Positions 18,741-27,549 of a stretch of 64,000 nt of DNA are shown one piece after another. The position numbers were made by a program, and so were the translations under genes. Positions within the stretch are counted from its first letter, which is position 1; each line of letters starts with the position of its first letter. The DNA is from Paraburkholderia domus. Its GTDB lineage: Bacteria > Pseudomonadota > Gammaproteobacteria > Burkholderiales > Burkholderiaceae. The stretch lies in the NCBI RefSeq assembly GCF_905220705.1, contig NZ_CAJNAT010000028.1, positions 32,504-96,503 on the forward strand, in the 5' to 3' direction. Under the pieces are notes generated by a model. That model ran no database searches, had not been told where the DNA came from, and saw only the letters and a program-made list of their open reading frames with translations.

Positions 18741-19769
18741 TCAGCGACTCGCGAACTTCACGCGCACAGCATCGACCGCAACCGCGACAAAAATCAGGAT
18801 GCCGCCGATCATCTGCACGTAGAACGAAGGAACCGACGTAATCGCAAGACCGACGTGAATGACGGTTAGCAACAGTACGCCACCCAGGATGCCCGCCGTG
18901 CTCCCACGGCCACCGAACACGCTGACTCCACCGATGATCGGCGCTGCGATCGCATAGAGTTGAAACCCCTCGCCCTGATCGGACGTGATGGCCATCTGCC
19001 ACGCCGCTAGCAGATAACCCGCTATGCCGGACAGCAGGCCGGAAAGCGTGAATGCAATAATCTTGACCCGATTGACCCGAATACCTGCGGAATTCGCGGC
19101 GAGCACGTTGCCGCCTGTTGCATAGAGCTTGCGACCCAGCACGGTACGACGCAGCAGGAACGCCATCCCGATGAGAGCAATCACGAACACGATCGGCATT
19201 ACCGGCCAGTTATCGATCGTGTACTGCCCGATCCAGATATAACCGTCCGACATGTCCGAGATCGTGTTTCCTTGTGTGGTCGCGAGCAAGGCACCCTGCA
19301 GGAAAATCATCATCGCGAGCGTCTCGATCAGCGACACCATCCTCAACCGCGTCACGCACAGCCCGTTGATGAAACCGATCGCGGTAGCCACCAGAATGCC
19401 GACCGGCACACCAACCATCGCCGGCACCCCAAAGCGGGTCGACAGCAATGCGCCCACGGCTGCGGAAAATCCCATGTTGCTCGCGATCGACAAATCGATC
19501 TCGGCAACCATCAGCGGCAGCGACACGGCGAGCGCTAGCAGCCCCAGCACGGTGGATTGCAGGATGACATTCTGGAAATTCGACACCGTGAAGAAGAACG
19601 GGTTGAGCACGCCAAAAATAATGATCAGCGCGGCGAGCCAGATCCAGACGACGTTCTGGAACAGCCATTGGCCGGTGGACTGCCGGGACGACCGTCGGGT
19701 AGCAGCTGGGGCCGTTGCCGCGCTGCTCGCGGCGGCCGTGCCAGCAGGAGAATTGTTGTGACTTTGCAT
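18741..19769 (-). CDS. Sugar ABC transporter permease (RbsC-like)
   Basis: The 342-aa inner-membrane protein has about ten hydrophobic segments and belongs to the BPD_transp_2 family (LGLLALAVSLPLMVAEIDLSIASNMGFSAAVGALLS, AIAAPIIGGVSVFGGRGSTAGILGG). The cytosolic N-terminus is Ala/Ser-rich. GGAG precedes the ATG by 8 bases. It follows the ATPase gene by 21 bp and completes a CUT2-type importer with the two genes upstream. Such importers are usually for pentoses, ribose or polyols. Confidence 0.92.
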   Translation of the reverse strand: MQSHNNSPAGTAAASSAATAPAATRRSSRQSTGQWLFQNVVWIWLAALIIIFGVLNPFFFTVSNFQNVILQSTVLGLLALAVSLPLMVAEIDLSIASNMGFSAAVGALLSTRFGVPAMVGVPVGILVATAIGFINGLCVTRLRMVSLIETLAMMIFLQGALLATTQGNTISDMSDGYIWIGQYTIDNWPVMPIVFVIALIGMAFLLRRTVLGRKLYATGGNVLAANSAGIRVNRVKIIAFTLSGLLSGIAGYLLAAWQMAITSDQGEGFQLYAIAAPIIGGVSVFGGRGSTAGILGGVLLLTVIHVGLAITSVPSFYVQMIGGILIFVAVAVDAVRVKFASR

Positions 19770-19790
19770 GTTGCCGTCTCCAGTATGTAA

Positions 19791-21302
19791 TTAGACCGTC
19801 GCGGTGCCGAACGCGGCTTCGAGGATGACGTCCTTGTCGAGTTCCGCACCCACGTATTCGTTTTGCACGCGGCCTCCGACAAAAACGCATACGCGGTCGA
19901 CAAGCCGTACCAATTCGTCGAGATCGCTGGTAATGACGATCACGCTCAATCCCTCGCTGGTCAGCGAATCGACGAGTTGATGAATCTCTTCCTTCACGCC
20001 AACGTCGATGCCACGCGTCGGCTCGTCAAGAATCAGTAGCCGCGGCTTGGTGGCGAGCAAACGGGACAAAACGACCTTCTGCGCATTTCCGCCACTCAAT
20101 GTACCGACAGCGATTTCCGACGTAGCGGCCTTGACTCGCAGCGTGTCAAAGTAGTGATCGACCATCCGCCGCTCGTGGGTTTTATCGACGATACCGGCCA
20201 CCGACAATTCGCCGAGACTCGACATCGAAATGTTGTTGCCGATGCTTTGCAGGCCGACGAAACCATCGCGACGCCGATCGTCGGACAGGTAAGCGATGCC
20301 CGCGGTAAACGCGCTCTGAGGGTGATCGGGAAGCGCGATCGGCTTGCCGGCATGGCTGAACGACCCGGCAGAGGCGCGATTGAGGCCAAACAGCACCTTG
20401 GCGAACTCCTTGGCCCCGGAACCCGGCAGTCCGGCAAAGCCAACGATTTCGCCGGGTGCGATATCGAAATGATCAATCTCGACGCCAGGCGCTCGCAGTC
20501 CGTCTATCCGCCATCCCGAGCCCGTCTTCTTCCCGGGGTTCTGTCGATGAAACAGCGGCACGTCCCGCCCGATCACGCGTTGGGACAACGCATCGGAATC
20601 GATCGACTCGAGCGTGTCCATCTCGCCGGCAAGTCGGCCGTTTCGCAACACCGAGACGCCGTCACAGATATTGAGGATCTCCTCGTTGTAATGCGAAATG
20701 AACACGAAACTCACGCCGGTCGCTTTCAGTTCGCGCATGAAATCGAACATGTGATCGCGGTCGGCAAGCGTGAGCGCAGCAGTCGGCTCATCGAGGATCA
20801 GCAGTTTTCCGCCGCTGAACAACGCGCGAAGGATATTGAGCTTGCGCTTTTCCACGGCCGAGAGCCGGCCGGCAAGCATCCCGGGATCGAGTCCTGTGTC
20901 GGCCAGCGCCCGCACCGCCTCGTCGTGCAGCGCACGCTGGTCGACCACGCCCGGAAAACCGCGCTTGACGGGCCAATGCCCGAGCATCAGATTGTCCGCG
21001 ACGGTCATCTGCTCGACGATCATCGGTTCCTGCGTGACCAGGAAGACGCCACGCGCTTCCATCTCCTTCACGTCGCTGCCCTGGACTTCCTCGCCATCAA
21101 GAAAAATCTTGCCCTCGGTCGGAGAGATGAGACCCGAGATCAGGCTAACGAGGGTCGATTTGCCGGCGCCGTTTTCACCCAGGAGTCCGTGGATCGTCCC
21201 TCGGCGGATATGCACGGAAACGTGATCGAGGGCGACCAAGGCCTTGTAACGTTTGACGACTTCCTGCGTTCTCAGAATGTAGTCGGTCGATGCTTGCGTC
21301 AT
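19791..21302 (-). CDS. Sugar ABC transporter ATP-binding protein (RbsA-like, duplicated NBD)
   Basis: The 503-aa protein has two fused nucleotide-binding domains. The first shows Walker A GENGAGKST, signature LSAVEKRKLNILRAL and Walker B LLILDEPTAAL. The second lacks a canonical Walker A, as is normal for CUT2 ATPases, but has the signature LSGGNAQKVVLSRLL and Walker B LLILDEPTRGIDVG. The start at 21302 is supported by AGGAAG; the frame is open another 39 codons upstream without a ribosome-binding site. It energises the importer. Confidence 0.92.
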   Translation of the reverse strand: MTQASTDYILRTQEVVKRYKALVALDHVSVHIRRGTIHGLLGENGAGKSTLVSLISGLISPTEGKIFLDGEEVQGSDVKEMEARGVFLVTQEPMIVEQMTVADNLMLGHWPVKRGFPGVVDQRALHDEAVRALADTGLDPGMLAGRLSAVEKRKLNILRALFSGGKLLILDEPTAALTLADRDHMFDFMRELKATGVSFVFISHYNEEILNICDGVSVLRNGRLAGEMDTLESIDSDALSQRVIGRDVPLFHRQNPGKKTGSGWRIDGLRAPGVEIDHFDIAPGEIVGFAGLPGSGAKEFAKVLFGLNRASAGSFSHAGKPIALPDHPQSAFTAGIAYLSDDRRRDGFVGLQSIGNNISMSSLGELSVAGIVDKTHERRMVDHYFDTLRVKAATSEIAVGTLSGGNAQKVVLSRLLATKPRLLILDEPTRGIDVGVKEEIHQLVDSLTSEGLSVIVITSDLDELVRLVDRVCVFVGGRVQNEYVGAELDKDVILEAAFGTATV

Positions 21303-21397
21303 GGTTTGCTTCCTGATCCGAATCTGGCATGCAACCGACGATGCGCTGTGTCGGTTGCACGCATGCCTGGCGTGTACTATCGAGACCTGTCGGCCGA

Positions 21398-22483
21398 TCA
21401 GTTGTAGCGCAAGCCCCATTCGTTGTACGCGATGTTCCCCCAGTGACGTTTGTCGTGTACGGAACTCTGATCGATGATGTACGGCGGAATGACGAGGCTG
21501 GGGCCGGAATCGGATTTGGTAATCTGCCCCCTCTCCCAGAAATACTGATTGTTCTCATACGGACCGAGCGGCACCGATTTGCCCTTCATTGCGTAACGGT
21601 CGAGCATATCGACCGTGATCTGCCCATACGCGATCGGATCCTGGGACACGACGGCATCCATATAACCATCGCCGATCCATTGGATCGCAGCAGGCTCGCC
21701 GTCGATCGTCACGAAGATCACGTGCCCCTGTTCACCGACCTTCTTCCATTTGCCCTTTTGCTGCAGGGCAGTCGCGATGCCGCGGGCCGGCGAATCGCTC
21801 GGCGCATGCACCGCATCGAGATCCGGGTACTCGGACAGTGTCGACAGCGTTTCCGACAGCATGTTCTTCAGCAAGCCCTCGGTCGGCCGGCTGATGACCT
21901 TGATCTGCGGATACTGCTTGAACGTCGCGTCCATCCCTTCCTTGCGCAGTCGCCACGCCACCGATTGCAACGCGCCATAGCAGTTCAGCACCGTGCCCTT
22001 CGGGGTACCGTACTTCTTCTTCAGCGCGGCGATAATCGTGTTCGCCGCCATCACGCCACCCTGGTAGTTATCGAAATCCACCGTGATCGCGACGTCGCCG
22101 CCTTGAGACGGCGTATCGATGATGCCGACCGGAATCTTCTTCATGTTGTACTTCCGGATCGCGCTGACGATTGCCTGACTGTCGATCGGATCCGCGATGA
22201 TCGCGGCGGGATTTTTCAGCAACAGGCTCTGCCACTGCTCAAGCTGCGTAGTTGTACTGAAGTTGGCGTTGACGGACTGAAACGTCCATCCTTTCGCCTC
22301 GACTGCCCGCTTGACGGCTTCCTGTTCGGTCGCGAAGAAGTAATAGTCGAGACTCTTGTTGCTGAAGGGCACGAAAGGCCGGTCCTGGGCGGTCGCCCAG
22401 TTCGGCAGCGCCAGCGCGCCGGCTGTCGCGGCCGCTGTGGCCAGAAACTGCCTTCGCGTAGCAATGCGTGCATTCTTGTTCAT
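21398..22483 (-). CDS. Sugar ABC transporter substrate-binding protein, Tat-type signal
   Basis: The 361-aa protein starts at ATG 22483, preceded by AGGAG 9 bases away. The N-terminus carries a twin-arginine motif (TRRQFLATAAATAGALALP) and cleavage near NWATAQ, suggesting folded export. The rest is a type 1 periplasmic binding protein (Peripla_BP_4) with IIADPIDSQAIVSAIRKYNMKKIPVGIIDTP. It is the first gene of the 13-gene unit. Tat export is uncommon among sugar-binding proteins, most of which use Sec. Ligand is unknown; pentitol or pentose is suggested by the downstream enzymes. Confidence 0.9.
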   Translation of the reverse strand: MNKNARIATRRQFLATAAATAGALALPNWATAQDRPFVPFSNKSLDYYFFATEQEAVKRAVEAKGWTFQSVNANFSTTTQLEQWQSLLLKNPAAIIADPIDSQAIVSAIRKYNMKKIPVGIIDTPSQGGDVAITVDFDNYQGGVMAANTIIAALKKKYGTPKGTVLNCYGALQSVAWRLRKEGMDATFKQYPQIKVISRPTEGLLKNMLSETLSTLSEYPDLDAVHAPSDSPARGIATALQQKGKWKKVGEQGHVIFVTIDGEPAAIQWIGDGYMDAVVSQDPIAYGQITVDMLDRYAMKGKSVPLGPYENNQYFWERGQITKSDSGPSLVIPPYIIDQSSVHDKRHWGNIAYNEWGLRYN

Positions 22484-22573
22484 GTCGAGTGTCTCCTGCT
22501 CCTGGTTATGAATGCGGCGCTCAGTGCGGGTCGCCGGCAAAAGCGGTTGGCGCGATAGCGTTGCTTGCGGCGA

Positions 22574-22588
22574 CGTAGCAATACTACG
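22574..22588. promoter_or_regulatory. Palindrome, candidate operator 1 of the sugar operon
   Basis: CGTAGCAATACTACG is a 15-bp inverted repeat with CGTAG arms, 91 bp upstream of the binding-protein start. Its reverse complement, CGTAGTATTGCTACG, differs from the site at 22748 at only two positions. A RpiR-type dimer is the natural candidate; this is inference. Confidence 0.45.
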
Positions 22589-22747
22589 CATAAAACCAAG
22601 CCTTCTCAACCAAGGGGTTTTACCTAGATGATGCAAATCAACCCTTTAAAACCCAATAATCTGGAGATTTCAGGCGCACGCTCGTTAGATCGGGGTGTCT
22701 CTTTCTGGTTTGCAGAGTAAAAATACCAAATTTTTGCAGCGCTATAT

Positions 22748-22762
22748 CGTAGTGTTGCTACT
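22748..22762. promoter_or_regulatory. Palindrome, candidate operator 2 of the sugar operon
   Basis: CGTAGTGTTGCTACT lies 174 bp from the related palindrome at 22574 and matches its reverse complement at 13 of 15 positions. Two like sites in one promoter region suggest cooperative binding or looping. Confidence 0.45.
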
Positions 22763-23179
22763 TATACTGGCGCCGGCTTGCCGTCGCGCCAAAAAATTTT
22801 CACTTCGCTCGCAGGAAGAGGAGACCATTCCTCTTCCCCGAAAATCCTCTGCGGCGTGCAGCTGGCCTGCTGAAGCGGTGGAGATGCCCAGCTAAGTCAA
22901 GCCCCATTCTGGGCGCGTTCAGCCAGTCCCCAGCCTCCGGGTCTTGGGGGCATACGCCCGGTGCACGAGGCACTAGCCCTCTGGCGTTCTCGATGTGGAC
23001 CACTGCACATAAAGCTTCACGATGGGACTCCTGGCGGCTATCGGGATCGGCTTTTGTGAGGAGCTCAATCATAAGAAAATCCGGCCTGAGGACATCGAAT
23101 TCCTGAGCCCGTATCCGACGCACAACATTCGCCGGTTCGGGCGCTACAGCCTGCACCTGGATCGCGCGCCGGACAGTAG

Positions 23180-23238
23180 AAAAATACCATCCAATCTAAG
23201 TTTTATACATGGACGCATCGTCATCCGCGCAATTAATC
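23180..23238 (+). promoter_or_regulatory. Shared regulon promoter element, copy 1 (porin 23558)
   Basis: TACCATCCAATCT, three bases, then TTTTATACA (23201-23209), then 23 bp to TTAATC at 23233 (or TAATCT one base on). It is the most divergent of six copies, in the same orientation relative to its gene. The porin ATG is about 320 bases downstream of the -10. Confidence 0.6.
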
Positions 23239-23557
23239 TTCGCCGGCTGATGTTCGGTACGCGTTTCGCGGGAATCGACATCGAGCACGCAAAAAATACA
23301 ATCAATCAACGGAGATCAGATTGACCAGCGAAACTACTTCAGGCCGTCGGCTTACCCTACCGTTACCGGCCTCCGCGCAGACAAACAACGACCTGATGGG
23401 CCGCCACGAACCGACTCTCCATCCGTAAGACCGTCGCATATCCGGGCGTATCGGCACGCCCAATAGCTCCACTTCATGACATTTATATTAGTTATACGAA
23501 CACAATAATTTTCTATTCACACCGGCATTCCGGTGTTAATAGAAACGGAGATCCCGC

Positions 23558-24643
23558 ATGAAAAGGTTTATCACTCTTGCATCCGGCGCAGTCTTGTCCT
23601 GCGCGTCCGCCACTTCCGTGTTCGCGCAGTCGAATGTCACACTCTATGGCGTGCTCGACAATGGCTTCGTCTATCAGAGTTCGGGCGGCAACAATTCGGC
23701 AATCCGCGCGGTACCCGGCGGACTCTTCTCGACACGCTACGGCTTCAAGGGAAGCGAGGATATCGGCGGCGGCCTGCACGTCAATTTCCAGTTGGAGCAA
23801 GCCTTCTCCGGTCAGACGGGTGCAGCGACAAACCCGGCTGATGCCTTTAATCGTCTAGCGTTTGTCGGCCTGTCCGGCGGCTTTGGTGAAGTCCGCTTCG
23901 GCTTGCAAAACTCGCCGCAATACGACGTGCTCCAGGCGGCAATGGATCCGTCGTGGGTGAAGAGCATTGCGTCGCCCATGAATAATTTCAATGCCCTTAT
24001 CATCCGCGCGAACAATGGCATTTCGTATTACACCCCCACGTTTGGCGGGCTGAATGCGAAGTTCATGGTCGCATTGCGCGATGGATCCAACTCGACGGGC
24101 AGCGGCATCGGCTTTTACAACGTTGTCCTCCAGTACGTCAACGGGCCGTTGAATGTGGCGGCCGGCTACGAACGAGGAGACGAACCAGGCGTCGGAGCAG
24201 GTGGGAGCTATACGCTCGCGGGCGGTGCTGCCGCGGGGCCTGGCGCTGTACTGAGCGTGTTTAACGCGGGTGCTTCGTATGCGATCGGGGCCAACCGCAT
24301 CTGGCTGGCCTTTCACACGGAGAACCTGACCAATACGCCGAAATACATGCAGCACGACGTCTACCAGATATCGGACTCGTATCAGATCAACCCCTTCGCG
24401 CTACTTTCGGTGATGTACGGGTACCTGCACGACCGCACAGGGAAGGGCAACAATGCACAGGAATTGGGCCTGCTTTTCGAGTACTCCCTGTCCAAATCGA
24501 CCGAGCTCTATACAGCGACCGGTTTCATTCAGAACAGGAACCAGGCGGCATACACGCTCTCCGGTACGGCGTATTCAGGCCTTGCGGTCACTCCCGGTAC
24601 CAACAACCGCGGCATCGGGGTCGGCCTGGTACACAAGTTCTGA
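23558..24643 (+). CDS. Outer-membrane porin, OmpC/Burkholderiales type
   Basis: The 361-aa porin has a signal peptide (MKRFITLASGAVLSCASATSVFA, then QSNVTLYGVLDNG), GFKGSEDIGGGLHVNFQLEQ and C-terminal phenylalanine (GLVHKF). GGAG lies 8 bases before the ATG. It is closely similar to the porin at 32014-33039, sharing GLKGSEDIGGGLHVNFQLEQ-like stretches and the IGxGxVHKF end, so the two are paralogues within the same putative regulon. It probably admits an aromatic acid or its precursor; the regulon context is the only evidence for that. Confidence 0.92.
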   Translation: MKRFITLASGAVLSCASATSVFAQSNVTLYGVLDNGFVYQSSGGNNSAIRAVPGGLFSTRYGFKGSEDIGGGLHVNFQLEQAFSGQTGAATNPADAFNRLAFVGLSGGFGEVRFGLQNSPQYDVLQAAMDPSWVKSIASPMNNFNALIIRANNGISYYTPTFGGLNAKFMVALRDGSNSTGSGIGFYNVVLQYVNGPLNVAAGYERGDEPGVGAGGSYTLAGGAAAGPGAVLSVFNAGASYAIGANRIWLAFHTENLTNTPKYMQHDVYQISDSYQINPFALLSVMYGYLHDRTGKGNNAQELGLLFEYSLSKSTELYTATGFIQNRNQAAYTLSGTAYSGLAVTPGTNNRGIGVGLVHKF

Positions 24644-24701
24644 CGCCACGGCAGAGACGCCGCCTAGCTACGTCCGGATCATCCGCGACGCGGTACTTAC
24701 C

Positions 24702-24730
24702 CTGGCACCTCACCGATTAAAAAGTGCCAG
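24702..24730. repeat. Inverted repeat overlapping promoter element copy 2
   Basis: CTGGCAC (24702-24708) and GTGCCAG (24724-24730) form a perfect 7-bp inverted repeat. The right arm is the TGCCAG part of the regulon element. It could be an extra half-site for the regulator or the 3' hairpin of the upstream porin. Confidence 0.5.
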
Positions 24731-24778
24731 CGAATCTCAATTTTGTGTAAAGGCATTCGCGCGGGCATCGCATACATT
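24719..24778 (+). promoter_or_regulatory. Shared regulon promoter element, copy 2 (outer-membrane protein 24896)
   Basis: TGCCAGCGAATCT at 24725-24737, three bases, TTTTGTGTA at 24741-24749, then 23 bp to TACATT at 24773-24778. The start codon is about 118 bases further on. Spacing is identical to the other copies. Confidence 0.75.
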
Positions 24779-24895
24779 CCATCACACCGCGACAGGCTTC
24801 ATCGTGTTGACGTCCGCAACCTGTTATCGACGGTACAAAAATCGATGGTCGTTGAACGACCGCGTCTTGCATATCAACAAAGTATGGAAGGAGAC

Positions 24896-25963
24896 ATGAA
24901 AAAATCTAACGCCGTCCGCGTACCACTGCTAGGTATCGCTCTTTTCGGTTGCCTCACGGGTCTGGCGCATGCAGGAGATGCGCCGCTGGCCTCAGGAGGA
25001 GATGCACCGACACTGCAGCTTGCTCAGACGGACATCACCGCCCCCGCAGCCACGTCGGATTTGGGCGCGGCACCCGTGACGCTGTCCCAAGCCAGCACAC
25101 TCAATGCGCCGGTTTTACCGCCGCCGGAGCTATTCGCCCCACCGTCCTCGTGGAATGACACGTATATCGGCTATCGCGTGGGTACCGACTTCTACTATCC
25201 CGGTGTGCGAACCCAATCCGGCGCACCGGCCAAGATCACGCAGAACATCGGCTTTCTGACGACCACGGGCGGCTTCCGGTACGGCAGCTACGCGTTCAAC
25301 GTGGACTACCTGGTCTCCAGCATGGCGAATCCCGAAGCGGGACCGACCAATCAATACGGCTACCCGACGCCGGGTTCCGGCGGCGCGCAGGAGGTCTACA
25401 GCGTCGGCCGCGTCGAGTTCAGCGCAAGCAAGATTTTTGGCAGACCGTTCTCCTATGGCTTCATCCGGGACTTCGGCCTGACCGTCGGCTATGAATTCGG
25501 CACCAAGAACGATGCCTATGCTGAACGGGCTCGCATGGTCGTGCTCGGACCCACCATCGAGTTTTCTGTACCGCACGGCTTCTGGAACGTCACGCTCGGC
25601 GTTCGCACGGAAAGCAACCACGACGGCATCACCAACGTGGAGGTGCACTTCAATCCGGCCGTGCACCTCGAGAGTTCCTGGCTGTATCCGTTCCGTCTGG
25701 GCCCGGTTCCCCTGGTCTTCAAGGGCTTTGCCAGCCTGACTGGACCAAAGGGCAAAGACGGCTTCGGGGTCAACACCACCACGGAATTCCTGACCCGAGT
25801 GTCGCTGTTGGCCGATGTCGGATCATTCGCCGGTCATCCTCGTACCGCATACGCAGGTATCGGCTACGAATACTGGCACAACATGTACGGCACGCCATCC
25901 TCCGAGCAACCCGGCACAACCCAGACCTCCTGCCCGATGTTCGTAGCCGAAATCCACTTCTGA
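24896..25963 (+). CDS. Outer-membrane beta-barrel protein of unknown specificity
   Basis: The 355-aa protein starts at ATG 24896 with GGAAGGAG upstream. A signal peptide (MKKSNAVRVPLLGIALFGCLTGLAHA) is followed by a low-complexity Ala/Pro segment to about residue 85. The rest is beta-rich, with alternating aromatic residues and a terminal Phe (MFVAEIHF), as expected for an outer-membrane barrel. The WNDTYIGYRVGTDFYYPG start of the barrel recalls Tsx-like channels, but I would not assign it further. An MFS gene follows, so uptake through both membranes is the likely theme. Confidence 0.75.
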   Translation: MKKSNAVRVPLLGIALFGCLTGLAHAGDAPLASGGDAPTLQLAQTDITAPAATSDLGAAPVTLSQASTLNAPVLPPPELFAPPSSWNDTYIGYRVGTDFYYPGVRTQSGAPAKITQNIGFLTTTGGFRYGSYAFNVDYLVSSMANPEAGPTNQYGYPTPGSGGAQEVYSVGRVEFSASKIFGRPFSYGFIRDFGLTVGYEFGTKNDAYAERARMVVLGPTIEFSVPHGFWNVTLGVRTESNHDGITNVEVHFNPAVHLESSWLYPFRLGPVPLVFKGFASLTGPKGKDGFGVNTTTEFLTRVSLLADVGSFAGHPRTAYAGIGYEYWHNMYGTPSSEQPGTTQTSCPMFVAEIHF

Positions 25964-25976
25964 CCGGTTGATCTTG

Positions 25977-26026
25977 TGAAAGTGGCCGTCGTCAACCGCG
26001 ATCCAGGTTACAGATGGTCACTTTCA
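25977..26026. repeat. Stem-loop between outer-membrane protein and MFS genes
   Basis: TGAAAGTGGCC (25977-25987) pairs with GGTCACTTTCA (26016-26026), 10 of 11 positions, around a 28-base loop. It may lower read-through from the barrel gene into the MFS gene, or protect the upstream mRNA. No T-run follows. Confidence 0.45.
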
Positions 26027-26098
26027 TGCACATGGTTGCGGTGTGCAGTTTTTGACTCCGTTCAAGTCACTATTAAAAAATAGACTGGAGACGAATTG

Positions 26099-27409
26099 AT
26101 GGAGACAACTCGACCGAAAGGGGCACGCCCCGAAAATCGCTGGGGCATTCTCGTGCTGCTTGCGCTCGGGTTGATGATCTCCTTTGTGGACCGCACGAGC
26201 ATGTCCGCAGCGCTAGCGGATCGTCATTTTGTGAGTGAATTTGCGCTGTCGCATGTTCAGCGCGGCTGGCTTGGCGCAGCCGTCTTCTGGTCCTACGGAA
26301 TGCTCCAGCTGCCGATGGGCTGGCTCGTCGATCGCTATGGCGTGAAATGGCCTTACTCGATCTGCTTTGTGCTGTGGTGTCTCGCAGCTGCGGCAACCGG
26401 CCTGGTTGGCACGCTGTCCGCGCTAATCCTCGTGCGCCTCCTGATTGGCGCCGCCGAAGCGGTGGTCGTTCCTGCCACGTATCGCTACCTGGCCAACAAT
26501 TTCGAAGAATCCCAGAAAGGCACGGCGCTCGGGATTTATTCAGTCGGAGGCAAGATGGGGCCGGCGCTTGGCGCACCGATTGCGGCCTGGCTGATCGTCT
26601 CGGCTTCCTGGAAGGTGATGTTCATTGCCACCGGCCTGGTCGGGCTGATCTGGCTGATGCCGTGGTTGCTGATGCTCAGGAACGATTTCCCGTCCAAAAC
26701 CGAACTTGTCGCGGCGAAGCAACGGGCGGCATCGGTGCCGCTCAGTAATCTTTTAACGAGTCCAGTGGTATGGGGCGGGTTGATTACCAACTTCTGCTAC
26801 AGCTATTTCGCGTTCTACTGCATGACCTGGATGCCGGCTTATCTGGTCGAACAGCGCGGCCTTTCGCTGAAGCAATCGGGGCTCTACACCTTTGTCAGTT
26901 TTGCGGGCATTGCAATTGTGGCGGCGCTGGCCGGATTCGCGGCAGACCGTTTGATCGCACGCGGCCACGATGCCGTGATGGTGCGCAAGTCATTCATTGT
27001 GGCCGGGTTCATCGGTGGCACGACGGTTTTGCTCGGTGCCTATGCCCGTTCGCCTCAAATAGCCTTGTTATGGAATGTGGTTTCGCTGTCGCTGCTGGGT
27101 CTCGTCACGGCGAACAACCTGGCGTTGGTCAAATTGACTCTGATCCCCAAACAGGCTGTTGGTCTAAACACGGGCCTGCAGCAAGTCGCGACGAGCCTCG
27201 CGGGCGGTGTCTCGGCGAGTCTCTCGGGCTGGCTGCTTCACGTGGGCGGCAACTACACGCTGCCCATGATGGCGATTTTTGTGTTTCTGGTGGTGGGCGT
27301 GACTAGCACGGTAGTGCTGCTGCAACGGAAGTGGGCACCGAAGGTCAACAACTACGAGTCGGTGCAGCAAGTGCAACGAGCGCAAAGGCAGCGATCTTTT
27401 CACAAGTAA
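26099..27409 (+). CDS. MFS transporter, anion:cation symporter (ACS) family
   Basis: The 436-aa protein has about twelve membrane segments. The start at ATG 26099 follows CTGGAG by 8 bases; a TTG just before it is in frame. It shows the ACS-type N-terminal FVDRTSMSAAL and the MFS loop motif DRYGVKWPYSI. Relatives import organic acids such as phthalate, 4-hydroxyphenylacetate, tartrate or galactonate. It is a clear paralogue of the carrier at 43902-45182 (shared WGILVLLALG-, PVVWGGLITNFCY-, FYCMTWMP-, LTLIPKQAVGL-like stretches). No shared element lies directly upstream, so it may be co-transcribed with the barrel gene. Confidence 0.9.
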   Translation: METTRPKGARPENRWGILVLLALGLMISFVDRTSMSAALADRHFVSEFALSHVQRGWLGAAVFWSYGMLQLPMGWLVDRYGVKWPYSICFVLWCLAAAATGLVGTLSALILVRLLIGAAEAVVVPATYRYLANNFEESQKGTALGIYSVGGKMGPALGAPIAAWLIVSASWKVMFIATGLVGLIWLMPWLLMLRNDFPSKTELVAAKQRAASVPLSNLLTSPVVWGGLITNFCYSYFAFYCMTWMPAYLVEQRGLSLKQSGLYTFVSFAGIAIVAALAGFAADRLIARGHDAVMVRKSFIVAGFIGGTTVLLGAYARSPQIALLWNVVSLSLLGLVTANNLALVKLTLIPKQAVGLNTGLQQVATSLAGGVSASLSGWLLHVGGNYTLPMMAIFVFLVVGVTSTVVLLQRKWAPKVNNYESVQQVQRAQRQRSFHK

Positions 27410-27549
27410 ACCCTCTGTCGCCACGTTCGAGCGCGATTGGCTGTGCGGCGGAGACACCCGCCGATTCGCCCATCTCATTCACGCCCGCATTGCCGAACCC
27501 GGCGCCCCGATTCAACGACGACATCCGCGCCAATTGACGGCGGTTTTCG

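Larger units (their letters stand above)
22484..23557. other. Long divergent intergenic region with operators and a possible transposase relic
   Basis: Left part: two related palindromes (listed separately) and AAGGGGTT/AACCCTT near 22613-22646, probably the sugar-operon control region. Middle, 23022-23190 plus strand: a short frame reads IRPEDIEFLSPYPTHNIRRFGRYSLHLDRAP, which resembles the C-terminal end of some Tn3-family transposases; this is a weak resemblance. Right part: a copy of the shared promoter element (23180-23238), directed at the porin. No intact gene is seen. Confidence 0.5.

Noticed and set aside
17670..21407. Long plus-strand open frames opposite the aldehyde dehydrogenase and ABC ATPase genes
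   Set aside because: They are antisense shadows of GC-rich coding genes: high Arg/His content, no family motifs, and clear genes on the other strand.
22724..22745. Possible seventh copy of the regulon element (AAAAATACCAAATTTTTG)
   Set aside because: It lacks the AATCY block and the fixed spacing, so the match to AAAAATACCA is probably chance.
22800..23156. 118-codon minus-strand frame in the long divergent region
   Set aside because: It overlaps a plus-strand stretch with weak transposase resemblance, has Arg-rich shadow-like composition and no ribosome-binding site.
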